This document shows positions 61,311 to 64,000 of a stretch of 64,000 nucleotides of DNA, in pieces (positions within the stretch are counted from its first letter, which is position 1; each line of letters starts with the position of its first letter). The notes below the pieces were generated by a model that was not told the DNA's origin, ran no database searches, and saw nothing but the letters and a program-made list of their open reading frames with translations. The position numbers were made by a program, and so were the translations under genes. The stretch lies in the NCBI GenBank assembly GCA_024233935.1, contig JACKOY010000001.1, positions 186,001-250,000 of the forward strand, written 5' to 3'. The DNA comes from Spirochaetales bacterium (GTDB lineage: Bacteria > Spirochaetota > Leptospiria > Leptospirales > Leptonemataceae).

Positions 61311-63119
61311 ATGCATCAGGAAGCGATCATTGGCCTTACGGCGGTTATTGTTCTTGGCATCGGCGCTCAATGGCTGGCCTGGAGAATCCACCAGCCTTCC
61401 ATTCTCTTTCTCTTAGTGGCGGGTTTCGTCGCCGGCCCCCTCACCGGCCTTCTGGAACCGGACAAACTGCTCGGGCACGTTCTGTTCCCCTTCGTCTCCG
61501 TGTCGGTCGCCATTATTCTCTTCGAAGGCGGGTTGAGCCTGCAGCTACGGGAGATTCGACGTGTCGGTAGCGTCGTTCGCAATCTCCTGAGCATCGGTGT
61601 CATGCTCACCTGGGGTCTTGTGACGGTGGCGGGCGTGATGCTGGCCGGCTTGAGTCTGGAGATCGCGCTTATTCTGGGGGCCATACTCACCGTAACCGGG
61701 CCCACGGTAACCGGCCCTCTTCTCCGTTTCATTCGTCCCCGGGGCGAGGTTGGCTCGATCCTGAAATGGGAAGGCATTGTTGTCGATCCCATTGGGGCCA
61801 CGTTATCTGTGCTCGTCTTCGAAGCCGTGCTCGGTCTGGATGCCGGCCTTTCTCCAGGCGAGGCGTTAATTGATGGAGCCTCGATCATTTTGCGCACCTT
61901 GCTTGCGGGCGGCGGCGTGGGAGCCGCCGCGGGATTCGCCCTGGTCTTTATTCTACGCCGCGAGTGGGTGCCGGATTTCCTGCACAACCCTGTGACCCTG
62001 ATGTTTTTGGGAGGAGCGTACACACTCTCGGATGTTTTCCAAAAAGAGGCCGGTCTGCTGGCGAGCGTGGTGATGGGAACGATCATCGCCAACCAGAAGC
62101 AGGTCGGCATCAAGCACATCGTTGAGTTCAAGGAAAACCTACGCGTGCTCTTGATTTCCAGTCTATTCGTCCTGTTGGCGGCCCGCCTGCCTCTGGAAGC
62201 GCTGACCGGAATGAACACCGGCACACTCTGGTTTTTGGCCGCCTTGCTTTTGGTCGTGCGCCCGGCGGCCGCCTTCGTCTCCGCCATCGGTTCGCGTCTC
62301 TCCTGGCGGGAACGGGCCTTCATGGCCTGGATGGCGCCACGAGGCATAGTCGCCGCCGCTGTTAGTTCCCTGTTCTCGATTGAACTGGCGGCGAAGGGCC
62401 ATTCGGGGGCGGAAACCCTGGTTTCCCTCACCTTTGCTGTGATCGCGGGTTCCGTTCTTCTATACAGTCTGACCGGCGGTCCGGTGGCGCGTTTGCTGGG
62501 CGTGGCCGGGGGCACGCCCCAGGGAGTTTTGTTTCTGGGCGCCCACTACTGGGCTCGGCAGCTGGCCCGTCTCATACGGGACTACGGAATCCGAGTCGTG
62601 CTCATCGACACGAACGAATACAATATACAGGTGGCGCGGGAACTGGGTCTGAACGCCTACCGTGGCAACATTCTGGACGATCGGACCACTTCCAGTCTGG
62701 ATATGGAAGGCATCGGCCGGCTACTCGCTCTGACTCCCAACGACGAGGTCAATTCCCTGGCAGCGCTGCGGTTGCAGCCATACTTTGGTCGAAGCAACGT
62801 GTTTCAGGTTTCTCCGTTTCAAGATGACGAGCGTACGGAAACCGGTTCGGTGCCCGAAGACCTTCGGGGTCGGGGTTTATTTCATCGCGATCTCAGCTTC
62901 ACGCGCATCGCCGGCGTGCTGCAGAACGCGACCAATCTGCGCACCGACAAACTCAAAGAAGGCCAGGAGAGTTTTGACACACTTATGAAATCCCACGAAG
63001 GGCGGCTCTATCCACTTTTCCTGGTAGATGACCGGGGCCGACTGGAGATATTTACAACGAAGGATACGCCCGAACCGCGTGAAGGCCAGACCCTTATCAG
63101 TCTCGTGCGGCCGCGTTAA
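61311..63119 (+). CDS. CPA-type Na+(K+)/H+ antiporter with C-terminal TrkA-N domain
   Basis: The 602-residue protein has an N-terminal domain with about 12 helices, including FVAGPLTGLLEPDKLLGHVL, AIILFEGGLSLQLREIRR, ILTVTGPTVTGPLL and the VVDPIGATLSVLVF helix, the position of the ion-binding DP motif in this family. The C-terminal domain is TrkA-N-like (GVLFLGAHYWARQLARLIRD, VVLIDTNEYNIQVARELGLN, AYRGNILDD), a nucleotide-binding regulator. It should exchange Na+ or K+ for protons across the inner membrane and respond to NAD(H) or another nucleotide. It begins 5 bp after the GHKL-like gene stop. It converges with cimA; the two stops are 8 bp apart. Confidence 0.9.
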   Translation: MHQEAIIGLTAVIVLGIGAQWLAWRIHQPSILFLLVAGFVAGPLTGLLEPDKLLGHVLFPFVSVSVAIILFEGGLSLQLREIRRVGSVVRNLLSIGVMLTWGLVTVAGVMLAGLSLEIALILGAILTVTGPTVTGPLLRFIRPRGEVGSILKWEGIVVDPIGATLSVLVFEAVLGLDAGLSPGEALIDGASIILRTLLAGGGVGAAAGFALVFILRREWVPDFLHNPVTLMFLGGAYTLSDVFQKEAGLLASVVMGTIIANQKQVGIKHIVEFKENLRVLLISSLFVLLAARLPLEALTGMNTGTLWFLAALLLVVRPAAAFVSAIGSRLSWRERAFMAWMAPRGIVAAAVSSLFSIELAAKGHSGAETLVSLTFAVIAGSVLLYSLTGGPVARLLGVAGGTPQGVLFLGAHYWARQLARLIRDYGIRVVLIDTNEYNIQVARELGLNAYRGNILDDRTTSSLDMEGIGRLLALTPNDEVNSLAALRLQPYFGRSNVFQVSPFQDDERTETGSVPEDLRGRGLFHRDLSFTRIAGVLQNATNLRTDKLKEGQESFDTLMKSHEGRLYPLFLVDDRGRLEIFTTKDTPEPREGQTLISLVRPR

Positions 63120-63127
63120 GCGAGCTC

Positions 63128-64000
63128 TCAGCGAGTAGCAGCTTGCAGCCCTGAATGTTGCAGTACGCGATTGAGCATCTTCTCGGTCGCCCGAATGGCA
63201 GCCAGCACCTGATCGGGCGAGACACCGACCGTTCGCAGAGTTGTGCCATCGGGTAGTTCCCAGATAATTACGGCTTCCACCAGAGCGTCCGTTTTGCCGC
63301 CGGGCGGGATGCGGACTTCATAGTCGCGCAGGGTCGGTAACTTCAGGCCCAGTTTCCCGGCCAGCTCCAATAGAGCGTTCATGAACGCGTCGTAACCGCC
63401 ATCCCCTTCCGCTTGAGCTTCCAGCTTTTGACCCTTGAACTCCAGGGCGATCCGGGCCTGCGGACGTCCATGCAGGTTTGTTGTCACGACGGCGTCGGTG
63501 ATGCGGATTTCGGTTTGCAGCACGCGCGAACCGAAAAGGTCTTCGATCAAAAACGGCAGATCGTCAACGGTAATGGTCTTTTTCTGTTCGCCCAGACTTT
63601 TAATGCGCTCCAGGAGTAACACCTCACGTTCTTCCGAGAGCTGAATGCCGAGCGCCTTCAGGTTATTCTTAATCGAGGCCTTGCCGGCAAGTTTCCCGAG
63701 CGCGTACACCCTTTGCCGGCCGAAGCGCTCCGGAAGAATCGGATTGGCATAGAGGTTGTTCTTTCGATCGCCGTCGGCATGAATACCGGCTGTTTGCGTG
63801 TAGACATCCTGGCCAACGATAGGCCGGTTCGATTGCACCCGTTTCCCACTGAAAGTCTCAACCAACCGGGACGCGCCCACAATGGCCCGTTCATTGATGT
63901 TTGTTCGCACGTGCAGTTTGTCGTGCAGGGCGGTTATGACCGACTCCAGCGGGGCATTGCCGGCCCGTTCTCCCAGGCCGTTCACAGCAACATGCACTCC
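63128..64000 (-). CDS. cimA: (R)-citramalate synthase, C-terminal part (runs off the right edge)
   Basis: The frame is open to the window end, so the catalytic TIM-barrel start is missing; what is visible is the end of the barrel and the regulatory region. NGLGERAGNAPLE and AGIHADGDRK mark the LeuA/CimA family, and NLYANPILPERFGR, YALGKLAGKASI and EGDGGYDAFMNAL closely recall the Leptospira citramalate synthase. The C-terminus (DYEVRIPPGGKTDALVEA, then TVGVSPDQVLAAIRATEKML) is the LeuA dimerisation domain, where isoleucine binds in the leptospiral enzyme. It makes (R)-citramalate from acetyl-CoA and pyruvate. The LeuA alternative is less likely, given these CimA-like segments. The gene supports a Leptospirales origin. 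Confidence 0.9.
   Translation of the reverse strand, partial: GVHVAVNGLGERAGNAPLESVITALHDKLHVRTNINERAIVGASRLVETFSGKRVQSNRPIVGQDVYTQTAGIHADGDRKNNLYANPILPERFGRQRVYALGKLAGKASIKNNLKALGIQLSEEREVLLLERIKSLGEQKKTITVDDLPFLIEDLFGSRVLQTEIRITDAVVTTNLHGRPQARIALEFKGQKLEAQAEGDGGYDAFMNALLELAGKLGLKLPTLRDYEVRIPPGGKTDALVEAVIIWELPDGTTLRTVGVSPDQVLAAIRATEKMLNRVLQHSGLQAATR

Overview
The window is most likely chromosomal DNA of a spirochaete of the order Leptospirales, outside the low-GC genus Leptospira (a Leptonema- or Turneriella-like genome, or an uncultured relative). The best single marker is the partial gene at the right edge. Its product matches, by recalled family features, the leptospiral (R)-citramalate synthase CimA, the entry enzyme of the pyruvate route to isoleucine. 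Other hints are the fused acyltransferase/glycerol-3-phosphate dehydrogenase, several 7TMR-DISM sensor proteins, large GAF arrays, two bactofilins and a very large NAD-glutamate dehydrogenase. Genus-level assignment is inference. I see no rRNA, tRNA, CRISPR array, integrase, transposase or phage gene.

Region 1-1.9 kb is decayed DNA: a WD40-repeat gene broken by many frameshifts, a 39-bp copied piece of the neighbouring response-regulator gene, and an ankyrin-like remnant. This is the only gene-poor stretch longer than 300 bp.

Region 1.9-18.4 kb is a signalling island. On the minus strand lie a single-domain response regulator, a 7TMR-DISM histidine kinase, a four-GAF histidine kinase and a 2401-residue 7TMR-DISM/nine-GAF/class III adenylate cyclase. 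Divergent from these is a NarL-type regulator with its own 7TMR-DISM, NarX-like kinase. Three of the DISM proteins share one ectodomain type but feed three different outputs (phosphotransfer to a receiver, cAMP, and LuxR-type transcription control).

Region 18.3-30.6 kb holds a frameshifted small gene coupled to a DUF1993 gene, an HscC-like Hsp70 with a J-like partner that lacks HPD, a BFD-like iron-sulfur protein, a biotin-dependent carboxylase, NAD-glutamate dehydrogenase with a recognisable promoter, and a divergent secreted Het-C/zinc-phospholipase-like protein. Region 30.7-38.9 kb has an Atg22/UMF1-type transporter, an ArnT/GT39-like membrane glycosyltransferase, lipoproteins, PrmC and the acyltransferase-GpsA fusion.

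Region 39-56 kb mixes envelope and housekeeping genes: a catalytically dead M23/LytM protein overlapping a bactofilin, a PAS-GGDEF-EAL protein, RibBA, HisC, a thioredoxin-TPR protein, a C-terminal J-domain protein, HflX, an OmpA-like membrane protein whose gene contains a second strong internal start, an HU protein with a lysine-rich tail, and an RsbU-type 7TMR-DISM phosphatase divergent from a second bactofilin. Region 56-64 kb has DusA, an M28-PDZ lipoprotein peptidase overlapping an MFS exporter, an orphan GHKL ATPase-like protein next to a CPA-type Na+/H+ antiporter with a TrkA-N domain, and the 3' part of cimA.

Coding is compact, with several 4-bp start/stop overlaps (ATGA, GTGA) and convergent neighbours that abut or overlap by a few bases.
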